NCBI GenBank assembly: GCA_903813345.2
Contig: CAIIXF020000011.1
Location: forward strand, 25,290,166 to 25,354,165
DNA: 64,000 bases
DNA from: Owenia fusiformis
Taxonomy: Eukaryota > Annelida > Polychaeta > Sabellida > Oweniidae
Direction: 5' to 3'
In this document: positions 1-14,500 of the stretch, in pieces
Layout: each line of letters begins with the position of its first letter
Numbering within the stretch: position 1 is the first letter of the stretch
Translations under genes and position numbers: made by a program
The notes under the pieces: model-generated
The model's input: only the letters and a program-made list of their open reading frames with translations
The model's database searches: none
Told to the model about the DNA's origin: nothing

Positions 1-183
1 AATTGATTACTAATTGATTTTCTAAACTTAAAAGTCAATTACTTTTAGAAAAGCAACACATGCCAACAAAATGCGCATTTACCCTCTCCCTTCTAATGTA
101 GTTTAATAATAACTTTGTCAGCATACATTGACATCACCTTTTAGAGACTACAACTAAACAAAGTGTATCTCCATAGTCCATAC

Positions 184-2556
184 CTTATCAAGACCAGTCT
201 TTGTTCTATTTCTTGCAGTTGTAATCTCAACTTTCTTGACAGAGACCAGCTTAGAGAATATCCCAAGTAATTCTAGGTAGCTTGTGGGAGTTACATAGTT
301 CTGCCTGTTCAGCTCTGCCTTGAATTTGAGTGAGTTGTTGAACACTGACTGGTGGATGATGCCACACATGGAAACCTAGAAACAAACATAGAATATAGAA
401 ATCTTGTACATTCAATACCCTTTTCAAATACAGTAAAACCTGTGTATATTGAACTTTTTTTGCTGAGAAAAAACTGTTCACTACAGAAAGGGTAATTTAT
501 ACTGAAGTCAGTAGAGTATGTGCTGAGGAAGGGTGTCCACTAAAGACAGGTGTTCACTACTAGAGAGAGGTGTTCACTAAAACAAGTTTCATTGGACTTT
601 GATTTTGCACGTCTAAATGAGAGCTTTGCCTAAACAGTAGCTTCCGAGTCTTGGGGTAAATCTAATCAATGTAGTTCAAAAATTAGGGCTTTTGATAACT
701 CATGATGAGTTTTTCACACAAGCCCATTTATTTAATTCTATGAGGACTCCAAAACTCATTAATTCGTCACCTCTACTTATTGCTAAAAATAATATTTCTA
801 ATGAAAAACACATTGAGTGACAATTACAATTATAGCACCTACCAGTCCATTGAGTGTGTCATCAGCTACATCTAAATCAGGGTTATCATTCAGTGATCTT
901 AAAGCCACAGACCTCAGGGCTTCCTCTGGCCACTGACTGAACCAATCAATTGTACAGCAGTTCACAAGAGCGGGGAATTGACGCAGACGGGCACGGAATA
1001 TCTCACCAATGGGACTAGAAATAACAATAATGAAATGTTGATCAAACAGATAGAGAGATACGTGAGATATATATCTACCCATGAAGAGTGCTTCATAGGT
1101 TCGTATATGCATGGATAAGTAGCTAGTACAACAAAAACCATAAAATGATTATTATCTAGATTTATAGAGTCAACATACAAAATCAAATCAATATCAAATG
1201 CATGCTTTTATCAAAAAATCAGAACACCATAACATTTTTATGGTATTATTCTTGAACAACCATCGAACAAATTATATAAAGGTTAAAGAAATATATACAT
1301 GTATAAATAAAGACTCTACCTCATTGTGATAACAGTATGTAGATTACTGCGCACACGTTTGGTGTAGGCTGAAAACATGTTTGTCTTGGTGGGCTGCATG
1401 CCTCCATCTACAACCATAGGCTTCATAGCAGTGTAGATCTGATCTAATTCATCCACACCATAGATGTTAGGCACATCTCCTGCATTGAGAATGTTGTTCA
1501 AATCCTCCATGAATGACTCATTCTTGATCTGAAAGCAATTATTTGACAATTTTAAAGCTCATCTTTAAAATAGATTTTAAAGTCTTCATGAAATAGAGCA
1601 AAACACAAAGTGCAAATCAAAGTTACTGAAAAACATCATCAATGATTACAGTAGGAACTTTCTCTAAAGTTCCTTGCTCAGAATTTATACTTATTAATAA
1701 CAGGTAATGTCCATATGTTGCTTCAGTCCAGTTGCTTTCTCTCATTATTTACCATGAAACAAAAATTTCCAAAATGCTTGCAATCTCACCTGTGTATCAC
1801 TGAACAGGAAGACCATTGCTTTGTTCTCCATGCCAGCCTTCAACATCATGCTCTTCAAGTCATCTCTCCACTCAGTCACTCCATAGTTCTTTGATAGTTC
1901 TATTTGGAAACAGTCATACTCAGCCCTGTAAGAATGAATCAGTTTAATTATTTGAAATATGAACTCATTTAATACTTCAGTTAAGGAGCAATGGCTTTTT
2001 GCCCAAAAGATCTCATCAGGTAAAGACTATATATGTTTTTTTTTTCTCTTGATTCTATACAATGCGCCCATTTATTATCACTATTAATTAATACATTATT
2101 ACTTTCATATGGGGTTTCCTCTTGATTCAATACAACACATAATTTATTATCATTAATGTGGGAGGGGACCAAGTTACTCCAGTTGTCTTGGTGACCAGTT
2201 GTCTTGGGGAGGAGTTATCTTGGGGACAAGTTGACCAGATGCCGTATTAGAGTACTTACATGTAAGCTGCCAGCCTAGTGAGACTCTGTCTTCCACTCCC
2301 ACCCATGCCTAACAGGAGGGCATTGCCCAGGGGTTGTATTACCATATTAGAGTACTTACATGTAAGCAGCCAGCCTAGTGAGACTCTGTCTTCCACTGCC
2401 ACCCATGCCCAACAGGAGGGCATTGCCCAGGGGTTGTCTCATAATACGACTGATGCGACAGAGATGTCTGATGGCATCCATAAACATGACAAGGTTCATG
2501 CGGGATGTGTTCACTTGGTTGTAGTCGTCCAGGTAATCCTCAATCTGCTTCGTCAT
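184..2556 (-). CDS. DNAH1: DNAH1 coding exons 44-48: AAA4 (residues 2477-2778)
   Basis: AAA4 has a P-loop GMGGSGRQS at about 2526-2534 with Arg in place of the usual Walker A Lys, as I recall for axonemal AAA4 modules. It is followed by [78 protein letters not shown] and [18 protein letters not shown]. The last exon ends at the donor at 182-183, just before the coiled-coil stalk would begin, so the stalk is off the window. Confidence 0.94.
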
Positions 2557-5500
2557 CTACGGAATAATAAAGATATTTGGATATTGTTTGTTACAGCTTT
2601 CAAAATTCCCCAGCCTTAAACTCTTAGCAACAAATATTTTTAAATACATTTCTGTTAAAGGATGTGTCTGGGTATATGCCCTTTTGGTCCCTCAGTCAAA
2701 TGTATGTGAAATATGGTTTTTATTACTGTCCTAGTTATATTTGATAAGTATATTAACTTTTTCACGAGTTTTGATGCATAATTAACCCCCTGCTGAGAGT
2801 CAGAATAAGTATCTTAACAAACAAAAAAATAGTCATTATCATAGAAAAAACACCACTGGCAACATGTATGACATACAAAGAAGAAATAACTTAAGACCCA
2901 TGAGGAATTAAAAAGAAAATCATATTTTTGAAATATATTTAAGGATTAAAATTTTTTTCAAATTTTTGAATTTCCCGCCAGTTTAATTTGAAGGGGGAAA
3001 AACAAGATGGTTGCCATTTGATGTAAGAAATATCTGAAAAAAAGTTGCTTCACTTTTAGTTTTCACAATGAGCACAGTTTTCCGGTTTAGGTATTTTGAC
3101 TGATTCTGACTCTTCAACACCAGGGTCATGTATAGAGATTATAAAATTGAAACCAAAATGTTGTGCTCAGCATGAATTTGACTGAAATATGTGTAACATC
3201 ACCAACACAATTGAAGTCTCAAAACTGGATGCTCAGTAACTTTGAGTGACTATAATCCCTTGATTACCAAGATAAACACCAATTCACTTATCCAGAAATA
3301 CCATTCAATGTCTATACAAAGAAAGTAACCAATGGTTTGGAAGATATGTTTCAATATTTTTGCATAAATAATTCATTTAATATTTGCCATTGATTTTTTT
3401 TTCAATTCTGACAAAGTGATATGCACTGTCTTTGATGCCAATATTCTTCATCAATTGTGATACAAATTGATGTTTTTGTAATCTCAGAAGAAGGATAAGA
3501 TATTGAAGTTTAATAATATGTATGATTGAGTTGGTTTTTCAGACATTACAATTTTCAATATTTTCTAAGTCGATACCCAGACTCATTCCCAGACTCATCC
3601 TTTAGACCATCAGAATTTCTGTAGTTTTTCGCTAAAATATTGTCCAATCCTGATCGAAAACATACATGTGTCTTTTTACTTATAAAACTACAGAGCAGTT
3701 CAACTCAGTTTTTCTTTACAAAATTTGAGACCTACAGTGCATCAAGCAACCAAAACCAGTGAAACTTCTTATTTCAGTACCCTCTTGTTCTTATTAGTAT
3801 TACCATAATTTAAGTGGATTTTAATCACTGAGCAAATAATAAGATGGATAAATTGTACCAGACACAGCAACACACCTTATCATGCTCCGTCAACTCCTCA
3901 TATACCCTAGCATCAACATTAGTGTTCATAAAGTCGCCATATAACACAGGGGTTTGAACAACAACGTCACTGTAATCTACACTGAACTCAGATTTCATCT
4001 TTGATTTCATGAGATTCTCGAACCAGTCACGATCTTCGTCATTGACAAGACGATCTTGGAAGACTCTGCAGCTCTCGTGGTACCAGATGCGTAACATGCT
4101 TTCGATACTCTGCAAGGTGCAAGATTAATTAAACAATGATTAAATGGACAAATACAATACTCCATATAGAATATATGGATATTACAATTAATATAATTAT
4201 TATTTTTATTTCAAATGAATATATTTTACCTATAACACATCATATACATTTTTAGTAATAATCATTTTTCTTTATAAAATCAATTTACTTATTGAACATG
4301 ATATTTATTTCCATAATATATTACAAATTGAAAATCTAGATATAATGCAATATGTTAGACTCAGATTTTACTGTTAACAATATTAAGGACTTTGTCAAAT
4401 AAACACTAGAATATAGTATATTCTCAACTGATCACAGTAATGTAAAGTCTAAAGATAATACAATGCATATTGATGAATATATAAAAAAAATGAAATGAAC
4501 ATACATCTATTTTATCAGCCTCTCCCATGAGGAGACCTTGGAAGACCTTTGAGAGATCTCTCAAGTTGAATGTGTAGTGAGATTTGGCTGGAGTTGGTAG
4601 CAGTTGGGTGGTGATGGTGTTGAAGACATCAATACATACTGCTGTTATTTTATCACAGTGCTCCTTGATGTTTGGTGAATTTGCTGGAAAATGAAAAGTA
4701 AAGTAGACTTGATGATTGGAATCATGTAAATATATTTATCCCATACTTGGAGACGTGTTACAGGTACATAAAGCCGGTTTGTAAAAACGTATATTTTCAT
4801 CAGCGGGCAGATATAGTTTTACGTCCCGCTCTGAGCGGGCAGATATAGTATATCTGCCCGCTACGTCATAATCGCCGTTCCCATATTGGTTCATTCTTTG
4901 TAACGTTCGCATACTGTAAACGACAATGGAGACAATCGCAATCTGTTTGATGCTTTAAAGAAAGGGAAGGAGCAGTATGCCCTGTTAATAATCAGAGATT
5001 CGGACAGGATTGAAATAATTCCACGGCTGGTTGCAAAGTTTCTGAACTGTGGCCAATTTAACAATGTGAACCAAATGACCAAGATTGGTATGGAATAAAC
5101 AGATCATCCTATAGTCGGTTCAGGATATTGGGAACCTCATATAATCTCTATATATGCTGTTTGTAGTTAACTCTTAAGTAGTATGGAAATGCCATTAAAC
5201 TAGATAATTCCTCCATTTTGAAGAGAATATGGTATAAAAATAGTGTTGACCCCAAAAATCTTGACATGTTTTTTATCACCTAAGCATTCTTGATTACTCA
5301 TATTACCGAATGTTATGTAATAAATTAAACACATGCTTTTTGTACTTTCATTATATTTAGCTATTAGTACTACAGTAGTGTAGGACTGTATGCATCTCAT
5401 GCTCCTATTGATTTCAAAAGTTTAGAATTCTATTGGTTTTAAAACAAAATACGAAAATCCTCACCTATCCAAGATTTGAGAATGGTCCCAAAGATCCTCT

Positions 5501-8500
5501 GCTTTGAAGAGTCTTCAAGTTCCGTAAATGCAATATAGTTGAAATGTCTCATAAGTCTCTGGGTCACAGGATTCCTGCCTCCCCCTGGGGGACCCATGGC
5601 ACAACAGAAGCTTACATCAACCAAGTTACGGAAGTCACCGATAGACTTACGATCATACCAACCCTAGAATATAAAAAAATAGTTTTGTAGAATCTAAATA
5701 TTAATTCTTACTTATTCAAATATAAATTAATCATCTCTAAGATATCTCTATATGAATTAAATTAAATCAAAAAAATTATCTTATTTGATCAACTGTTTGA
5801 CAATAACACAAAAATTGCATTAATATTCAAGACTCAAAACATTAGCAAATTGGGTATGCAAGCATGAAAATATATGGGCAAAGGTTTCCTTTAAAAACTC
5901 CCTTACCTTGAAATCCATCCACTGCCTTATAAGCTCTATAGGTGGTTGAGCTCCATATTCTTCCAGAGCTGGCATGTTCAAGTCATCCACAAAGAAGATG
6001 AAGTATTTCCCTAATGGTGGACCGAACACACCTTTACGTCTGAAATTTATAAAATAAAGAATAAAGCAAAAAAAATATAAATAAAACATGATTGTGAGAT
6101 TTTTTACATAATTTCATTCATTTTGGATAAAGTTTTTGGATCGAGCATAGACAAATTACAAAAAACATGCATATCCAAACATCCTTCTAATATGAACACC
6201 TCTCAATATGAACACTTTTTTCAGTCCCATTTTTTTGAATTTGCCAAAGACTGCCATGTTAAAAAAACCTAAAAATTTTATCACCTGCCAATCCAAAACA
6301 CTTTTGGCTGGAACCATTGGTGTTCTGATTAGACAGGTTCTACTGTCATTTGGTCAAGCTTAATCATCGCAATACAGAATAATATGAGCATACCTCTTGT
6401 CAAGTTTCCCGTCAATGAGATCCTGTGTCTGGTTGGCACTAGTTTTAGCAGAAAACACAATGAATTCTGGGACATATTCCTTTGGCATGTTTCGTGTGAG
6501 TTTGTCAGCTATGGCAAGAGTCTTGCCTGTCCCAGTTGGTCCAACACAGAGAACCTATAAAAGGTGAACAAAGATGGAAATGACATCAAGCTGACCAATA
6601 GGTGGCATTATGATTGATGTACATGTACGAGTATATAGAAGATATTATAAACAAATTGATCTATGTACCATCTATTCAACATGCACATATGGAAAATCTG
6701 TATATTCATCATTTATAAATTTCAAACAGTTGTCTGAAAGATTTGTGTATTTATTATATTTCACCAATTTCAAAGTACATTAAAGACTAATCACTAAGAG
6801 ATGTAAAGGACGATTCTCGGTTTGGAGAACGAAGTTCATCAATCTAAATTAGCATTATCCCTGCTTCGGACAAATTTGTTTTTTTTACATAATATAGATT
6901 TAAATGTCTTCTTTTGAATAGTCATAATTTAATTTGGGTAATATTTCTAGATTTTTCCCCCAAAAATATTAGCGCAGTACACTGATGAACTTCTTTCCCC
7001 AAATCGAGACTTGTATTTTATTAAATCGGTCTAATTGAGCGTTATCCCTGCTTCAGACCAATTTGTTATTTTTACATGTTGTAAATTTAAATGTCCTCTT
7101 TTGAATATTCATAGTTTAATTTGGGTAATATTTCTATATTTTTCATGAAAAAAATTATTACCCCAGGAGACTGTTCTCCAAACTGAGAATCGTCCTTTCC
7201 ATTCTTGGTGAAGAAATTCCTTTCGCTGTCATATGACAATAATTGTATAAATCGAAAGAAAAACTTAAATCTTACTGTTTTATTGTTGGTCAGCAGCATC
7301 TCAAGTACATATGCTGATCTGATAGTGTCCAGGGTTGGCACAATGATATCTGAGAACTTGGTCTCTGGTTGGATTACAAAATCAGGCATTCTGTCCATCC
7401 AGCCAAACCAATGAACCTAGAGACATAAAAATGTGTTGAACTAAATCAATGTTGATTTTACAGATACACATACAATTATTTTCTGCTATAAATCATGTTA
7501 GATTCCAAAAATACTGATACCATAAAACTTTAAACTTTTTAAAATTTTAAACTTTAATGGTGAATGTTAAAAATTTAAACATTTTAACAAAATCGAAGAA
7601 ACATCTTATCTAATCCTCCATTTTTATTTCCAAATGTTGCCCTTTGTTTTTTTCCATTAAACACTCTACCACTCAGTAAACCCCATATCTTATCTACCCA
7701 TCCTCCACTCAATAAACCCCATATATACCCCGCCCCTTTTCCACTCTATATACTCCTCCCATTCTTATCTACCCCTACCTCTTTTCCTGGTGTATAAAAC
7801 TGAAAATATGCAAATACTTGAAATGTTAAATCTCTTAATTAATAGTATATTCTATTTAGATTTCTTCAGTTTTACTTCAGTAGCTTCAATATTTTTGTCA
7901 TCATAATAGTACTACTTCAGTTAATGAAGGTAATTTTAGCTTTTAATCAACCCAAGCACAATCAAATGCTTCCAAAATGTTTGTATAATGTTCCCATACC
8001 TCTTTCTTCTTAGGAGCTCCATCTTCGTCATCGTCGCCATCATCTTTTCCCGCTAGTGAGATACCAGCATCATCTAGTTGGTAGTCATAGACCAGGCCTT
8101 CATCAGGGAATGGCAGCTTTACCTAAATGAGATTGATAATTATTCATTTTTGGACAATATAAAGGATGTTACATAAAAAACTAAATCTTGATCTAACACA
8201 GTAAATGGGGATTAGAATGAGAAATCACCAAATAAATTCTTATAGTGACAAATTATAGTTTACAATTACATGTAGGACTTGTAATTAAAGCAATATTTTA
8301 ATGTATAAACATGTTATTGTGAGAATTTTTTTATCTTATTATCTGTAAAATGAAGCTTCTGATTGGTCAGTTTTTGTGATGTACCAATCTGCATTGCTAC
8401 TGAGATTGTCCCCATTGATAATCTCCGTCACAATACAGAAAATATTGGTACGGAGGGGACATCCTCAGTACCAATACAGAAGATCACTCGATAAAAACAT

Positions 8501-11500
8501 TAAAGAATGATTTGAAGTGGAATACAGGATTCATTCTGCTCGAGAAATTTTGTATTGGAACTTATAATATTGCTGTTTACTTGGGACAATATTCCAATCA
8601 AAAACGGTCTTAGTTTTACACAAAAAATGTTCTTAGTTGCCATTAAAGAAGACTTTTCACAGCATTTATTTACTTTATCATTTGCAAGCATCATGAAGTG
8701 CATAAGTACTGTATTTGTAATATTGTAATATTTCTCCGTTGCCACCATCTGTGTGTTTGTTTAATCATGGGTTGATAAGTTGGCAAGAATATGTGTCATT
8801 TGGCAAAGGAAAATGTCCAGTGATGTTAAAGCTTTGCATAGACTTGCTTTATATTAAGCCATTGTTACATGTAACTCCCCTTTTATCCAAAAGATGATCG
8901 TAGACCTGTTCCAATATTGTACAACAAATATATCAGGGTCCTGATGACGCAGGAACTTGAGCAAAAATTGCACCAACTGATAGTTAAATCATTCAAAAAT
9001 GGACTTGCTGGACATTTTTTAGAAATTTTAACCAATCAGATTGCAGCATGTTGAACCACACCTACTTTTTGCCATTAACTTCAGATTAGATTGTTGAACT
9101 TGGAGAGAAGAAAGTATAGATCATGATTTGAGCATATATGTTATATGGGCATATATGGTATATGGGCATATATGGTATATGGACTTGCCCAAGAACATAC
9201 ATGTAACTGCATAATGACCATGACTTTTATGGCTAAATGTAAATCCATTGTGTCATCATGCTACTCTATGGGAGTCCTAACTAACTAACCAACCTATAAC
9301 CATGTTATCTTTGAAGATCTGCATGCTCAGTGATTCAGACATGAATTTAACTCATTTTATTGATTCAATACCCCATTGAGGAAATTACCCACTTATTGTA
9401 TTCCAATCGTGCTACAAAATACCAAAATACCGTCTTTGTTTACTAATTGATCATTAACTTAATGGTATATGCCTGATTCAATCAATCAATTCAGTCTTTC
9501 AATGGTACAAAACCAACCCAGCAAGACGGAAAAGAGTAGACTTGAGGACCCAAAGCCCAGGACCTTAAGAACTAACTATGTAGATGATGCTCTCTTTTAA
9601 GAAGTAAATCAAAGAAAAGGAAAGGTTATCCCTTCTACTATCTTAACATAAAATGAATAAGCAGACCATGTTGAGTGATAATATTAAAATTTTAATATCT
9701 GTTATCCAGAGAAAATATCACTACGAGTTATATATGATAAAAAAAATATTGATATACATATACATGTTTCAAATGAATATTAATACAAATGAAAAACAAC
9801 ATAACCTGGGAAATAGAATAAGGTTGATGATGGAAATTTTAATGTAATTGGCATGGTTACAATGTAATGTGTAATGTAATATTATTACATGTATGTAGAT
9901 ATTTAAATGTATTATATATACATGTAAATAATTCAAAATCATTTTTTTGATTAACTGAAATGACATTTTTCCACATACTCAGATAAAATGAAAAATATAT
10001 ATAACTATACCTACATATGAATATATATAGGGTATCCTATGATTTTGAGAGATATCATTTTTATCCACGAGTAGATATCAATATCTGGACAAGTGAGCGT
10101 AGTGAATGAGTGCAGATATTGATATCAACAAGTGGATTGAAATGATATCACGATATCCACAGATATCGCTTTTTGTCCACGCATTTGCAAAATATCATAA
10201 ATATATATACATGTTATTCTACAGATTTGACCTCAACTATGGGATAAATATTATATATGTATGTGAAATATTTATTTACCTGTATTATTATATAATTAAT
10301 CAGACACTAAGTGCTACTTAAAAATGTAATTTGCATGGCCTGGTGAGTTTTTGTAGTTTTAAGAGTGTGTTTATAATAATACATATGTATGTAGTTGACT
10401 GAACATTATACAAGCGTAACTAACTCAACGTAAAAACCTGGCCAATTTTCAAAAATACGAGTACCTCTGTTGCACCAAACGATGAATCAAATTCAAATTG
10501 CTATTTCAAGAGTGCAGAGGATATGGTACCATAAGTATACACATCCCCATTATATATATCTTTTATCGACTCTTTAGATGTCATATCATGACATATTAGT
10601 CACTTAGGTAGAGCAATTCTTCCCATTGTCGAGATTACATGTCAAACATTTCAAGGAAATATTATTTGTGTCATTTTATCCACAAATAATTGATGTCTAG
10701 TATATATCATATGTATATTGTTAGAAATTACTGATGATCAAAATAATGATAATGAAAATACAGGTAATAATACAGTATTGATAATAGAGGTACATGTATT
10801 AATTTGAAAAAACACTACTCTTTAATGATTATCATTAATATGTAAAACACCTGTTTTAGGTCTATCTAGACATATTCTTTACAATACCTATTAAGTATTA
10901 TTCAATCTATTGATCCAGCATCAAACTGTATGGAAAACAATATAGTGCTATGAGGAGATTCTGAACTAAAAATATTTTCTTACAAATAATTCGAACAGTG
11001 AATACTTGAAAAATTAACCTGTCGAATCTGAACACATTTCAAAAAGATCACATACATGTCAATTGGCTATGATATTAAAACTTCTGAAAAACATCAATTC
11101 TAGTATCTGTGATAATGGGTCTTTCTAGCATGATTAAATTCATTTGAACTGGATTTTGAATGCCATAAAGCTAAGGGGTCAATTGGAATATTAATATTCA
11201 TTGAGAATACATTTACAAATGTTTATTTCTTCACAATCCATAATCTTGCAGATGCAAAAACCTCCAAATCCAAACACCTCCTAATCCGAATGCTTTTATC
11301 TGGTCCCAATAGCATTCTGATTATAAAGATTTTACTGTAATCAGTTTCTACATGTTTAGTATCATGTCATGTCCACCTTTAACATTTGTCTATGGGCTTT
11401 GGAGCTTATGCTCCAAATGCCTTTGATATACAGCTGGAGTTTCCCTGAATCTTTCTGGTGAATTGCCACCAAATAGGTGGTTAAATAAAATGATGAACTG

Positions 11501-14500
11501 TTTTGAATATTGCAGTGTTATCATAGGCTACCATCAATAATGCACATTTCTTGAATTGAATTATATTGAACTTTCAAATACACTGAGTTTAATTCGGTCT
11601 CATTGATCTTTATTAAAAAAGTGTTATTCACCAATCTGTACATGTCTAACCAAAAGATAGCATTTCAAGACACAAGCTTTTTTTAATTTTCAATTTTTTT
11701 GCATATAATTGCATCAAACTTTGCATCAAAGTTGATAAACAATTTTCGAAACCATATTTTTAGATGTATTTTTACATGTAGATTTCAAATATGACATCAC
11801 TTTGACTGAATTTTGAATATTTAATGACGTAAATCAAGATCATTTCTACTCGCATCTAGTCTATTCTGTTTGAATTTGATAATTACATGTACATGTAACT
11901 GAACATCTGCTAAGGTCTTCAAGTTGACCACCATACATTTCAAGTTTATTAATTTAATGCTTCATGGTTTCTTCATCCAGGTTACAATGTATTTATATGC
12001 AGATGTTTTCAGCCAATACTAACATTACTACTGTACCATGTCCAGTCTGTAATCACTATGCGGAACCTTTAACATATAAGATGAACAACAGTCACGCATA
12101 CCGCAACCTAAATGGAATTCTTATGAAAACAATATACTTTACACGGAGGATAGTTTAAGTCGAATCAATATTAATATACAAATATAGACATATTGCTTTA
12201 AAAATAAGAACAGACAGATTTTTAAGGACATTAAACACTTTAAAAGGAAGCCTTGAACATGTATATTCTGGAATTTTAATAAACAAAAGCAGATTTCAAC
12301 ATGGTCAAAATTAGCCTCCCAAAATCGGAATGGTATACCATAAGAAGATATAATCCAACTGCTTATGATGCGCAGAACATCAACAAAATTCGGAATTATA
12401 TTAAAATCATTCCTATAATCGCACTTGTGATTTTGACTGTTATATTTTTACTAAATGCAATGCTCTTCAACAAAGGTAAGATGGTTACTTAATACCAGGG
12501 ACCTAAATTAATGTGATGTATATAATACAAAAATTGAATATATAACCATCTTAGAATGTTATAATATTGTTGCTTGGTCTTGGGTGTTTTTAATTTATTT
12601 TGGCATAAAGAGTATCGCACGATTACTTTAATTATTGTTATGCCTAGATTCAGGAACATTCACTTCAAGCAACTGACCAACCATTTTGATTTCATTTCAA
12701 TTTTAACTGCATTGCTCCAATTTATATACCTTCAGTTGCAGATCAAGTGACAAATAGCAATGACATGCCAGTTGACAATAGAGAACTCTTGAAATCAGTT
12801 GTGAAAAGATCAGAGAGGAACAACATCACATCAGTTAAGAACAATACTACCCCCAAAGGGTACAATAACAACATCAATAATAGCAGTATGACCAAGCAAG
12901 ATAGGATGGACGCTGATGATATTCCATACTTCCTGTTTACGATAGATCGATTATACCTGGTGGATTCAGGAAAGGAGAAAAATGTTGTAGAGAAGCCGAT
13001 TGGCTTAAGGAATAAAGACATACAAGAGGTTATAAAGCAGGGTGTGAAAGAACTCAATAAATTACGACAACCACAAAACCTGAGTCTTTTTACAAATCAA
13101 AATTTTGTTGAAGGCATCTACAAAACCATACCAAGAGAAGGAAGTATTTATGAGCTACAGTTCAGTGACCAAAACAATGGGTTCAAAGCTAATGAATATC
13201 ACAGAATAACATTAAAGAGACCGATGGCACCACTACAAGTGGTTGAAACTGCAAGGACACCGGCACCAAAACAGCTCATCCATCTTATCCTCCCTGTTAA
13301 AGGCAGGATACCCACATTAAAACAATTCCTGAAACATTTCATCAAGGTATGTGTAAGACAAGATCGAAACGTTTACCTGACTATTGTGAATTATGGCTTG
13401 GAGGATCTTTATCGCATCAACTCCATTGTTCAGTATGTTAAATACACATACAATTTCAAAATGATAGATTTTGTGACACTAAATGAACCATTTTCTCGAG
13501 GCAAAGCATTTCAGGTTGGCGCAACCAGGGGACCAAAAACTGATGCTTTGATGTTCTTATGTGACATCGATATGATGTTCTCTCAAAAATTTCTAGACAG
13601 ATGTCGCCGTAATACAGAAAGAGGGAAAAGTGTGTATTTCCCAGTGGTGTTTAATCAATATAACCCAAACAGGGTGTATCCTTTGCTTGGTATGAAAGTA
13701 CCTCGGGTTAAGAGGCGCTTAGTCATCAATAAAATGACAGGAGCTTGGAGAGACTATGGCTATGGAATGGTCTGCCAGTATAAATCAGATTTCGAAAAAG
13801 TAAAAGCCTTCGATGGAAAATATGACGAATGGGGAGGTGAAGATCTAGATCTTTACCAGAAATACAAGAAGAGTGCTTACAGAATTGTACGTGCGATAGA
13901 TCCCAGCATTATCCATATATGGCATGAGAAGAAGTGCAATCCTAAATTGCCAAATGATCAATACAGAAATTGTGTGCGATCAGCTGCTAAAAATGAAGCT
14001 TCCCGAATTCAACTTGGACTATCAGTGCTTGGGAAGAAAATTGACAAAAAGAGAAGTTATAGGGAGAAACTGGTGTATTCATATAGTGATGGATTGATGA
14101 TCCGAGACCAGTTAGGATAGGATAAATAAATAAAATGTTTATCCTCTAATCATTTATTTCTATTGACAGTGAATAAGGACAATTCTGGCCTTTATGGAAA
14201 GTAAATTCTGATTTTAGAATATTGTAAATGATTAGTCAAATTTTCATCCCCTGATAATTCTACAAAAACAAAAACACTGAAAATGGAGGATCCACTATAT
14301 ATAATATACATGTACATGTACCCTGGTATATGCAATGTACATTCACCACAACTTATGAAAAGAGTCTAAAGATATAATGGCCTCTATGATGGCATAACTC
14401 TAAATGTGCCTGTTTTAGCTTATTAATGCATAAAAGCTTTCATCGATAAACTAGTTAGATATATATATTAGATATATTTTACTATGTGTACAACCAATTT

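Larger units (their letters stand above)
8123..12300. other. DNAH1 intron, left part, no gene seen
   Basis: AT-rich sequence with a short tandem array (9134), a palindrome (10051), a dispersed repeat copy (11690) and a degraded GGAACACC-family copy (11258). I see no DNAH1-like exon and no other supported gene. Confidence 0.6.

Noticed and set aside
2278-2619. 113-codon plus-strand frame
   Set aside because: Antisense to the DNAH1 AAA4 exon and its partial copy; the repeated peptide reflects the duplication.
12747-14120. Chondroitin transferase-like gene starting at 12747
   Set aside because: That codon is GTG and lies inside the second exon. The upstream exon 12301-12475 supplies an ATG and the expected membrane anchor in the right phase.
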